Below, piece after piece: positions 1 through 5,827 of a stretch of DNA of 11,670 bases. The DNA lies in contig CAKTJM010000055.1 in the NCBI GenBank assembly GCA_934567745.1, forward strand, positions 1 through 11,670, read 5' to 3'. Position 1 is the first letter of the stretch; each line of letters starts with the position of its first letter. Source of the DNA: an uncultured Eubacteriales bacterium (GTDB lineage Bacteria > Bacillota > Clostridia > Oscillospirales > Oscillospiraceae). A program made the translations under genes and the position numbers. The notes below the pieces were generated by a model. The model saw only the letters and a list, made by a program, of their open reading frames with translations, searched no databases and was not told the DNA's origin.

Positions 1-133
1 CGTCCCGCCCCTCCGGCGCACCGTCCGGCCGGACCGCGGTCCGCGCGACGCGCGTTCGGAGGACGGGGGACGAGCTTCCGATCGTTTGGACGTCCTCCTC
101 GGGACCCAGTGCCATCTCTAGATAGTCGGTCAC
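1..133 (-). CDS. partial phage gene at left edge, unknown product
   Basis: This frame is open from a GTG at 133-131 to the window edge, giving 44 codons. The peptide begins M-T-D-Y-L-E-M-A-L-G-P-E-E-D and then becomes Arg/Pro/Val-rich. The GTG overlaps the TGA stop of the chaperone fusion gene (132-130) in a GTGA arrangement. It is preceded by a full AAGGAGG (147-141) seven bases upstream, which decides the start over the in-frame ATG at 115. In PBSX-like and Clostridioides phages the next gene is the tape measure protein or a small gene before it. The piece visible here is too short to tell which, and I recognise no domain. The reading frame is fairly secure; the function is not known. Confidence 0.6.
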   Translation of the reverse strand, partial: MTDYLEMALGPEEDVQTIGSSSPVLRTRVARTAVRPDGAPEGRD

Positions 134-773
134 CCCTCCGCCTCCTTCCGCAGCGTCTCGAACCGCGCCCGGTCGAACGCGGCGTTCTCCTCCCGGACCG
201 TATCGGCGGCCGCCGCCCCGCAGACGGGGCAGCGCGCCGCCTCTGCCTGCGCCCGACAGGTCGGGCACAGCGCGTCGAGGACCTCCTCCTCATCGAGCAG
301 CAGGTGCACGGCGCACCACAGATAGTCCTGCCCGGTCATCGCCCGCGCTCGTTCCTCGGTCGGCAGCGCGCCGAGGCTTTGCAGCACGCGCCAGCGCAGG
401 CGCTCCTCCGGCGCGTGCCGCAGGCTTTTTTTAGCGTGTCCACCTCCTCCTGCGTGGCGTCCAGCCCCGGCCCGCGCCGCCGGTCCAGCTCGGACCAGCG
501 TCGGGCCAGCCGCTCGATCTGCGCGGCCGTGCAGGCCGCCAGGACCTCCGCCCCGGAGGACCACACCGGCCGCCCGCGCCGCTCGACCGCCCGCGCCAGC
601 AGACAGGCGTTGGCGCACAGCGCCCGCTCCCGGTCCGCCCGGACCAGTCCCTCGGCCTCGCGCCGGGCGTCCAGCAGCTCCTGCGCCGTCAGCAGGCGCA
701 GCGTCCGCCCGTCGGGCAGGCGCGCGCGCCCCGGTCCCGCCGCGGGGACCGGCCACCACCGGGGCCGCCTCAT
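130..773 (-). CDS. tail assembly chaperone fusion made by -1 frameshift (gpGT-like)
   Basis: This is the long product of the tail assembly chaperone gene. It is read from ATG 773 in the first frame through Lys116 (codon 428-426), then slips back one base and continues in the second frame to TGA 132-130, giving 214 residues. Known family role: a small amount of frameshifted fusion works with the abundant short form to load tail tube protein onto the tape measure before the tail polymerises. The frame-2 part is clearly protein-like: a helical stretch (APEERLRWRVLQSL), an acidic patch (LLLDEEEVL), then a compact zinc ribbon with C170, C173, C182 and C185 (CX2C-X8-CX2C), and a charged helical C-terminus. 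Frame 2 upstream of the slip site is low-complexity Gly/Ala/Arg, so it is not an independent gene. Position between the tube gene and the next tail gene fits exactly. The need for frameshifting is inferred. Confidence 0.8.
336..773 (-). CDS. tail assembly chaperone, short zero-frame form (gpG/XkdN-like)
   Basis: The zero-frame product has 145 residues and starts at ATG 773-771, which overlaps the TGA stop of the tail tube gene (772-770) as ATGA. The sequence begins MRRPRWWPVPAAG and holds a beta-like segment (RARLPDGRTLRLLTAQELLDARREAEGLV) followed by helical, charged sequence. This layout resembles small phage tail chaperones such as XkdN. After the slippery site the frame reads only 29 more residues, rich in Arg and Cys, before the stop at 338-336. 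That tail looks like a by-product of the other frame. A longer upstream extension to ATG 902 would lie inside the tube gene and is rejected. Assignment rests on gene order and on the frameshift cassette; sequence similarity to a named family could not be tested. Confidence 0.75.
   Translation of the reverse strand: MRRPRWWPVPAAGPGRARLPDGRTLRLLTAQELLDARREAEGLVRADRERALCANACLLARAVERRGRPVWSSGAEVLAACTAAQIERLARRWSELDRRRGPGLDATQEEVDTLKKACGTRRRSACAGACCKASARCRPRNERGR
384..448 (-). promoter_or_regulatory. programmed -1 ribosomal frameshift signal
   Basis: Three elements lie in order on the minus strand. An internal SD-like AGGAGG is at 448-443 (an overlapping copy is at 451-446). After ten bases comes the heptamer A AAA AAA at 432-426, in the correct phase, with zero-frame codons CTA AAA AAA GCC. 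After seven bases comes a stem with perfect 9-bp arms (418-410 pairing with 392-384), with a further 4-bp helix possible in the loop (404-401 with 396-393). This matches the known dnaX-type design of SD enhancer, slippery run and downstream structure. Slipping by one base joins the two coding frames of the tail chaperone gene. Confidence 0.85.
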
Positions 774-1159
774 GCGCGGGTCTCCATCCGATGGGCCGCC
801 ACGACGGTGACCTTCTCCAGCACCGCGCCGCCCACCGTGCCGCTCTCGCCGATCCGGCTCCACTGACAGCCGCTGTAGATCACGCGGCGGTCCGGCTTGC
901 ATACGACCAGGTCGAAATCCTCCAGCCCGTAGAAGTCGATGCCGTCCGCGATCGCCGCGTCCGTGGCGTAGAGCCGGGACAGCTCCAGCACGTGCTGCTC
1001 CTGACCGGGGACCGTCGCCACCGGCTCGGTCTCGCCGAAGGCCTCGATCACCTTGCTGCTCTTGCTGCTCTGGGCGGTGTAGCTCTGCACCACCGCCACC
1101 TTGCGCCCGTCCACCTCCAGATAGATGTCACTGCTCATCGGGATCGCTCTCGTCGCCAT
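770..1159 (-). CDS. phage tail tube protein (XkdM-like)
   Basis: This encodes a 129-residue protein that likely forms the inner tube of the contractile tail. ATG 1159 is chosen because AAGGAGG lies seven bases upstream; a later in-frame Met (MSSD) has no such site. The protein is beta-rich, starting around DIYLEVDGRKVAVVQSYTAQ, with a polar loop (SSKSSKVIEAFGETEPV) and a closing strand GGAVLEKVTVVAAH. This is the usual look of small tail tube proteins of the XkdM/FII type, which are about 130-150 residues. It follows the sheath gene by 13 bases and overlaps the chaperone gene by four bases. Sheath-tube-chaperone is the standard order in contractile phages. Gene order carries most of the weight; I could not run a structure or profile search. 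Confidence 0.85.
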   Translation of the reverse strand: MATRAIPMSSDIYLEVDGRKVAVVQSYTAQSSKSSKVIEAFGETEPVATVPGQEQHVLELSRLYATDAAIADGIDFYGLEDFDLVVCKPDRRVIYSGCQWSRIGESGTVGGAVLEKVTVVAAHRMETRA

Positions 1160-1172
1160 CCTGTCCCCTCCT

Positions 1173-2225
1173 TCACACCGTCATCTGGGCGCTGAGCCAG
1201 ATCTGGTCCAGCCCGTGCGCCACGGAGAACGAGAAGGTCACCAGGCACACCGTCGGCTTGCCCGCGACCGTCTCGGCCGTCACGGGGCCGTACCCCGTCA
1301 CGATCTGGGCGGCCTTCTTCCGCGCCAGCTCCACCACCACCTGGGTGCGGATCGCGCTGCGCACCTGCGCCGTGTTCTTCGCTCGGGCGAACCGCGCCGC
1401 CAGCGCGCGGCGGATCGTCGGGACCACGTCGTCGGCCACCAGGACCGTCCCCAGCTCCCGCCAGGTCGTGTCGCTCTCGCCGCCGGTCTTGGTCCGGGTG
1501 GTCACGCCGCGCACGACCGTGCAGCGCCCGCCCAGGCTCTCCACCGGCGTCACGCCGCCGCGGACGAGCGTGTCGATGTCGCTCTCGCCGTAGCGGGCCG
1601 TCACGCCGGACAGCCCGCGCAGCTCCGCCCCGCCCAGGGGCACGGCCGGGTCCGTCTCGCCGCAGATGGCCCCGGCCACCGCCGCCGCCAGCATGGCGCC
1701 GCCGCCGTCCTCCGCGCCCGCCGCGCCCGGCGCGACGAGCACCACGCGCTCACTGTTGAGCGCCGCCGCCCGCGCCGTGAGCTGGCTGACCGTCTCGTCC
1801 TTGGCCCCGGCCAGCACGGCGATCCGCTCCTGCCGGGCCTCGGACGAGGCCGCGACGCTCGCCCGCACGGCCTCCTGCACGGCGGCCGCGGTGCTGTCGC
1901 AGACGACCACCTGCACGTCCTCCTCCTCCGCCAGCAGACCAAGCGCCGCCGCATAGCCGGACACCGCCGCCACCGGCGCGGCCTTCACGCGGGCCGCCCC
2001 GTTGGCCAGCAGCAGCCGCACCAGCTCCGTCACCGCGTCGCCCTTGCCAAAGGCCTCCACCGCCTCGGCATAGGTCCCCACGCTCGTGAGCTTCCCCGCC
2101 GCCGACGCGGTCTCCGTCAGGGCCACCAGCCCTGCGACCTTGTTCTCTCCGGCCCCGTACACCACCGCCGAGGCCCCCACGACCGAGTAGACCCCCGGTC
2201 GCTCATGTGTCGTGACTGCCGTCAT
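1173..2225 (-). CDS. contractile tail sheath protein (XkdK-like)
   Basis: This encodes a 350-residue protein that forms the contractile sheath around the tail tube. The N-terminus carries the ERPGVYSV signature (residues 8-15) typical of phage sheath proteins. The C-terminal end (VTFSFSVAHGLDQIWLSAQMTV region) has the alternating hydrophobic strand pattern of the conserved sheath core. The middle (about 80-280) is Ala/Val-rich alpha/beta sequence. At 350 residues it is shorter than PBSX XkdK and close in size to sheaths of Clostridioides phages and diffocins. Start ATG 2225 overlaps the stop of the previous gene by four bases and has GGGAGG about eight bases upstream. The tail tube gene follows, as expected. 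Sheath identity is well supported; whether the tail works is not visible from sequence. Confidence 0.93.
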   Translation of the reverse strand: MTAVTTHERPGVYSVVGASAVVYGAGENKVAGLVALTETASAAGKLTSVGTYAEAVEAFGKGDAVTELVRLLLANGAARVKAAPVAAVSGYAAALGLLAEEEDVQVVVCDSTAAAVQEAVRASVAASSEARQERIAVLAGAKDETVSQLTARAAALNSERVVLVAPGAAGAEDGGGAMLAAAVAGAICGETDPAVPLGGAELRGLSGVTARYGESDIDTLVRGGVTPVESLGGRCTVVRGVTTRTKTGGESDTTWRELGTVLVADDVVPTIRRALAARFARAKNTAQVRSAIRTQVVVELARKKAAQIVTGYGPVTAETVAGKPTVCLVTFSFSVAHGLDQIWLSAQMTV

Positions 2226-2710
2226 CGTTCGATCCTCCCTTGCAGCTCAAAGTCCACCGGGCCGCCGTCCTCGTCCTCCTCGGTCAGCAGCACCGCCCGG
2301 CACCGCACCGCGACCTCGGCCCGGAACAGCCCGGCCTTCGCGTCGAAGGCCGGCGCGTCCGCCGACCACTCCTCCACGGCCAGCCCCGCCGGCCCTCCGG
2401 CCAGCAAGACCTCGGCCACCGCGTCGAGGAGGTCCCGGCACCCGCTCTCGCCGGTGTGCTCCGGCGCATAGAGCGTCAGGCCGAAGGTCACGGCCAGCGC
2501 CTGGCCGTGCCGCTCCTGCCACAGCCCGCCCGTCTCGACCTGCCCCAGATAGCCCTGGAGCCCCGCCGGGGCGGCGGTGAGCTTTTTCAGCCGCACCACC
2601 GCCAGCGGCCCCCGCCGCGCGGCGTCCCCCGGCCAGGCCGAGACGGCCTCGATCCCCCGCGCCGTCAGCAGCCGCGTCATCTCCTCCCGCAGGAGGGCCA
2701 GACCGTTCAT
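2222..2710 (-). CDS. probable tail terminator or head-tail joining protein
   Basis: This encodes a 162-residue protein directly before the sheath gene, overlapping it by four bases and the gene before it by four bases (ATGA). It starts MNGLALLREEMTRLLTARGIEAVSAWPG, an N-terminal helix followed by a strand. A central part (QALAVTFGLTLYAPEHTGESGCRDLLDAVAEVLL) shows a strand then a helix, and a C-terminal part (FDAKAGLFRAEVAVRCRAVLL) shows further strands. This alpha/beta layout and its position resemble tail terminator proteins that sit between the head-closure and sheath genes. I do not recognise a specific family. It could also be a tail completion protein. Coding status is secure from operon packing and the absence of plausible alternatives on this stretch. 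Confidence 0.75.
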   Translation of the reverse strand: MNGLALLREEMTRLLTARGIEAVSAWPGDAARRGPLAVVRLKKLTAAPAGLQGYLGQVETGGLWQERHGQALAVTFGLTLYAPEHTGESGCRDLLDAVAEVLLAGGPAGLAVEEWSADAPAFDAKAGLFRAEVAVRCRAVLLTEEDEDGGPVDFELQGRIER

Positions 2711-3057
2711 CCGTCCTCACCGTCCTCTCTCCGCTCCAGCGTCGCGCGCCAGAACACGCGTTCGCGCCCCACGCCGACCGTCGCCGCCCGGCGCACGTCG
2801 TACCGGACCGCCCCCGCGACCAGGACCGTCTCGCCCGCCGCCGGGTCGAAGGGGACCGTCAGACTGGCCAGGCACAGCGCCCGCTCGGCCCGGCGGATCC
2901 CCCGGTCCGTCGGCGCGAACTGCCGCGCCGCGTCCCGCTCGTCCTGGATCAGCGCCAGGCCGCGCCCCAGCTCGGTCCCGTCGCGCAGGAGCGTCACCTC
3001 CTGCCCGAACCGGGCGAGGACGGCCTCGAAGGCCTGCGTCAGCTCGTTCCACATCAC
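2707..3057 (-). CDS. probable head closure / head-tail joining protein
   Basis: This encodes a 116-residue protein. The start is GTG 3057, overlapping the previous TGA (GTGA), with AGGAGG seven bases upstream. An ATG at 3054 is an equally in-frame alternative one codon on. The N-terminus is a helix (MMWNELTQAFEAVLARFG). It is followed by beta-rich sequence: QEVTLLRD, GRGLALIQDE, RALCLASLTVPFDPAAGETVLVAGAVRYDVRRAATV. That pattern and the size fit small head-closure or stopper proteins, which are beta-barrels of about 100-120 residues. It lies between the adaptor-like gene and the tail terminator-like gene, where such a protein is expected. Function is inferred from order, size and secondary structure only. 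Confidence 0.7.
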   Translation of the reverse strand: MMWNELTQAFEAVLARFGQEVTLLRDGTELGRGLALIQDERDAARQFAPTDRGIRRAERALCLASLTVPFDPAAGETVLVAGAVRYDVRRAATVGVGRERVFWRATLERREDGEDG

Positions 3058-3437
3058 CCGCGCACCTCCTCGAAGAAGAAGGCCCCGTCCGTGACGTACG
3101 GGACCATGAGCGCCTCGGCCTGCCGCAGCAGGCTCCGTACGCAGGCGTCGTGTCCCTCGGCCGTGCCCGTGCGCACCGAGACCTCCCCGGCGGTGAAGGC
3201 GAGCACGTCATAGGCCCCGCCGCCGCGCGCGGCCCCGGCCAGCCAGGCCAGGGCCGTCCACGCGCAGGCGATGTGCAGGGGCTGGGTCGGGTCCCCGTCC
3301 GCGTCCGTCCGCAGACGGGCGCGCCACCGGGCCACGGCCGCGGGGACGAGGGCGGCGAGGGCGGTCTCCTCGTCCTCGGTGAAGCTCCGCCCGGCGAAGG
3401 ACCGGGCCAGCGCCAGGACGCTCTCCGTCTCCGTCAT
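3054..3437 (-). CDS. probable head-tail connector (adaptor-like) protein
   Basis: This encodes a 127-residue, mostly helical protein and is the first gene after the major capsid protein. Helices are visible at residues about 2-14 (ETESVLALARSFA), 19-42 (FTEDEETALAALVPAAVARWRARL) and 55-70 (IACAWTALAWLAG). A beta-like part (DVLAFTAGEVSVR) and a last helix (ACVRSLLRQAEALMVPYV) follow. Adaptor proteins that dock under the portal (gp6/gp15 type) are similarly small and helical and are encoded just after the capsid gene. A GAGAGGGGG ribosome site lies eight bases before ATG 3437. It is 20 bases from the capsid gene stop and overlaps the next gene by four bases. Role is inferred from position and fold pattern. 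Confidence 0.7.
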   Translation of the reverse strand: MTETESVLALARSFAGRSFTEDEETALAALVPAAVARWRARLRTDADGDPTQPLHIACAWTALAWLAGAARGGGAYDVLAFTAGEVSVRTGTAEGHDACVRSLLRQAEALMVPYVTDGAFFFEEVRG

Positions 3438-3457
3438 GCTGCACGCCCCCTCTCCGC

Positions 3458-4486
3458 TCAGATGGCCAGCGACTTGGCCGCGGCCTGGAAGATCTTGCTG
3501 AACCCGGCGATGGAGGTGATCGCCGCGCGCTCGAGCTGGCGGTCGATCAGCTTGTCGTACTCCACGAGCACGTCGGAGGCCTTGATCATCTCCAGCGCGC
3601 AGCGGTGGTCCAGCCCGATGATGGTGTCGCTCGGCACGGCCGCGCTGCGCAGGAGGGTCGCGCCCATGGGCGTGACCATCTTACCGGTGCCCTGGAAGCT
3701 CAGGCCCGCCGCCGCGTCCTGCATGGCGGAGAGCTTGAGCAGCTTCGGCATCGCGTCGCCCACCAGCAGGGTGTCCATGGTGTACGGGTCGAACTGGCTC
3801 CAGAAGTCCACCAGCGCGTCATAGCTCAGCGTCCCGGCGGTGCCGGAGATGGGGCTGGTGCCGATGGCGTAGGACGGCGCGGCGTTGTCGTTGCCGTCGC
3901 CGTCGAGCAGCACGTCCACCGCGTCGGCGATCAGCATCCGGTCGATGTACGCCCCGATCTGGCGCAGGGTGACGGAGAAGAGGTCCAGCCGCTGGAAGCG
4001 GATGGCCTCATACGACGCGACCAGCATGCGGCCGCGCTTGTGGAGCTTCACGAGGTTCCCCTGCGCGGTGATGGCGGTCTCCGGGATGGCCGCGCCCTCC
4101 GCCACATGGCGCAGGGCCTTGTCCTCGTCGGACGGCACGGAGGCGATGGAGCGGTAGTCCATCCCCTCGATGCGGGTCTCGGCGGCGATGAGCTGGGGCA
4201 GGACGTCGCTGGCCTCCATGCCCTGGCGCACGGCGCGGGCGACGTACTCCGGGAAGAGCACGGCGGACTCCCAGGTCGCGAAGAACTTGGCCACGGGGTC
4301 GGACCCCGCGCCCGAGACCTTGATGTCGAAGCGCTTGAGCTGGCGCTGGAAGGCATCCAGCTTCTCCAGCGGGCCGCCGCGGTACTGCTCCGAGGGGTCG
4401 CACTCCTCGAGCACCTGAGAGAAGGACTTGCCGTGCTCGGCGTACATGCCCTTCTCCAGCTTGACGGTATCGAATGCATATGCCAT
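3458..4486 (-). CDS. major capsid protein (HK97 fold)
   Basis: This encodes a 342-residue protein that builds the head shell. Order (protease, decoration-like protein, capsid, connectors) is diagnostic. The sequence has the usual parts of this family: an N-terminal region of about 60 residues (helical, FSQVLEECDPSEQY), a charged extended loop region (GMDYRSIASVPSDEDKALRHVAEGAAIPETAIT), a long spine-type helix (DLFSVTLRQIGAYIDRMLIADAVDVLL), and a late segment of strands (GKMVTPMGATLLRSAAVPSDTIIGLDHRCALEMI). The spacer before ATG 4486 holds AAAGGAG about 12 bases upstream, a longer gap than at neighbouring genes. I see no obvious separate scaffold gene. A scaffold function may be fused to the protease upstream. 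The capsid assignment is strong from context and length. Confidence 0.9.
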   Translation of the reverse strand: MAYAFDTVKLEKGMYAEHGKSFSQVLEECDPSEQYRGGPLEKLDAFQRQLKRFDIKVSGAGSDPVAKFFATWESAVLFPEYVARAVRQGMEASDVLPQLIAAETRIEGMDYRSIASVPSDEDKALRHVAEGAAIPETAITAQGNLVKLHKRGRMLVASYEAIRFQRLDLFSVTLRQIGAYIDRMLIADAVDVLLDGDGNDNAAPSYAIGTSPISGTAGTLSYDALVDFWSQFDPYTMDTLLVGDAMPKLLKLSAMQDAAAGLSFQGTGKMVTPMGATLLRSAAVPSDTIIGLDHRCALEMIKASDVLVEYDKLIDRQLERAAITSIAGFSKIFQAAAKSLAI

Positions 4487-4521
4487 AGGATCGATCGTCT
4501 CCTTTCTTCGTCGGCCCGTCC

Positions 4522-4875
4522 TCAGAGGAACAGGCCCATGGTCTTGGCGGTCGTGTCGCGGGTGACGACGAGCAGGCTGCGGCCGGTCTCGTCCTCGCCC
4601 GCGAGCGTGAGACCGCCGGTGCCGTCGCCGACGAGGTCGTTCCAGCCCAGGCTGGGCGCGGTGGTGCCGGTGTACGGCAGGGTCACGTACCCGTGCAGCA
4701 GCACGGCGGCCTGGTCCCCGCGTCGGCCCAGGAGGACCCCCACGGGGGCCTTCCCCTTGGCGCAGTCCTTGACCGTGCCGTTCTTGCTCACGACCACGGG
4801 ATGGCCCTTCGTCGCGCTGGTGTCCGTCAGGAACGTCGCCACGACGTGCCCGATGCCCTCGAATCCTACCTTCAT
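4522..4875 (-). CDS. probable capsid decoration / head-stabilising protein
   Basis: This encodes a 117-residue beta-rich protein between the protease and the major capsid gene. It runs MKVGFEGIGHVVATFLTD, then KGHPVVVSKNGTVKDCAKGKAPVGVLLGRRGDQAAVLLHGYVTLPYTG, then GWNDLVGDGTGGLTLAGEDETGRSLLVVTRDTTAKTMGLFL. The series of short strands and Gly-rich turns, the VGVLLG...AAVLLHGYVTLP core and the position resemble small phage proteins (DUF2190-like or lambda gpD-like in role) that bind the outer capsid surface. An AAAGGGAGG ribosome site lies about eight bases before ATG 4875. The gene is separated by 19 bases from the protease stop. Family membership is my recollection of pattern and order and was not tested. 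Confidence 0.7.
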   Translation of the reverse strand: MKVGFEGIGHVVATFLTDTSATKGHPVVVSKNGTVKDCAKGKAPVGVLLGRRGDQAAVLLHGYVTLPYTGTTAPSLGWNDLVGDGTGGLTLAGEDETGRSLLVVTRDTTAKTMGLFL

Positions 4876-4894
4876 GTGTGTTACCTCCCTTTCC

Positions 4895-5827
4895 TCATAT
4901 CACGAAGGCCTTGTCCGGCCCTTCGTCCTGACGTTCCCCGTCCGCGCCGCCGTAGGGCAGCTGGACCACCGGCCCGTGCTGGCGGTCCAGCCGCGCCCGG
5001 CAGCCCTTGCGCAGTTCCTCCAGCTCCTCGCCGGAGCACCGCGCCAGGATCGAGCGCAGCGTCTCCGCACGCACGCCGGTCCCGGCCAGCAGGCTCATGC
5101 GCACCACGTCCTCGCGCAGCCGGGCGGCGTAGCGCCGCCCCATCGCGGCCTCCGCCTCCAGCGTGCGCAGGTCCTCGTCCGACAGCGCCCTGCGCCCGTC
5201 CGGCGCGAGGGCCTTGACGATCCCCGCCCGTCTCTGGGCGGGGACGGCCACGAGGGACCACTCATAGGCGTCCGTCGGGTCCTCCAGCCGCACCACGCAG
5301 CGGCGGCCGTCATAGACCTGCCCCTTGACGTGCTGGCAGCGTGAGCGGTCCCCGATGTCGTGCCCGCAGAGGGAGCAGGTGCGTCGGGCGACCGCGCAGC
5401 CCACGCTGACCTCCTTGCGGATCCCGCCCTCGATGGCGGCGATCAGCTCCTCGTTGCCGGGCGTGCGCAGGAGGTAGGCGTAGGCCTTGAGCGCGCGGCC
5501 CGGCCCGCCGTCCTCGCCGGTCGTCTCCGGCTCCTCCACCACCTCGGTGCGATAGATGCGCCCGAACTGCCCCCTGGCGCTCCACTCGTGGTCATACAGC
5601 CCCGGTCGGCCCACGAACAGCTCCGCGAGCCGTTCCAGCGCCTCCGGCGTGAACCGCTCGTCGTCGCGGTCCACCTGGTCGTCGCACAGCCGCAGCGCGA
5701 AGGTGTACACCTGGTCCGCCTCCAGCTCCGCGCGGCTCAGACGGCGGATGGCCGCCAGGTCCTCGGCCCCCGGCGCGCCGGGCAGCGGCGCGGCCACCTG
5801 GGCCAGCTTATCGATCCTCATCTCCAT
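4895..5827 (-). CDS. prohead serine protease with scaffold-like C-terminus
   Basis: This encodes a 310-residue protein that probably matures the procapsid. Candidate catalytic residues of the HK97-type (S78-like) protease are visible: His80 in LYDHEWS, Ser141 in RKEVSVG and Glu189 in AYEWSLVAVPAQ. Between the last two lies a likely metal-binding insert, C151-X2-C154-X-H156 with C164-X-H166. From about residue 214 the sequence becomes charged and helical (SDEDLRTLEAEAAMGRRYAARL and onward), which suits a fused scaffold segment, since no separate scaffold gene is present. The start region overlaps the portal gene's end by 20 bases. ATG 5821, two codons later, lies nine bases after AGGAGG and could be the true start. 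Protease fold is well supported by motif order; the scaffold role is inferred. Confidence 0.85.
   Translation of the reverse strand: MEMRIDKLAQVAAPLPGAPGAEDLAAIRRLSRAELEADQVYTFALRLCDDQVDRDDERFTPEALERLAELFVGRPGLYDHEWSARGQFGRIYRTEVVEEPETTGEDGGPGRALKAYAYLLRTPGNEELIAAIEGGIRKEVSVGCAVARRTCSLCGHDIGDRSRCQHVKGQVYDGRRCVVRLEDPTDAYEWSLVAVPAQRRAGIVKALAPDGRRALSDEDLRTLEAEAAMGRRYAARLREDVVRMSLLAGTGVRAETLRSILARCSGEELEELRKGCRARLDRQHGPVVQLPYGGADGERQDEGPDKAFVI

Noticed and set aside
433..759. Independent gene starting at ATG 759 in the second chaperone frame
   Set aside because: The first ~108 codons are Gly/Ala/Arg repeats opposite a good zero-frame protein. Only the part after the A7 run is protein-like, so a frameshift explains it better.
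774..902. N-terminal extension of the chaperone to ATG 902
   Set aside because: It lies wholly inside the tail tube gene and has low-complexity sequence. ATG 773 gives the usual ATGA overlap.
1125..3824. Plus-strand frames opposite the sheath, tail terminator and connector genes
   Set aside because: They are Arg/Pro/His-rich shadow translations with no ribosome sites of note.
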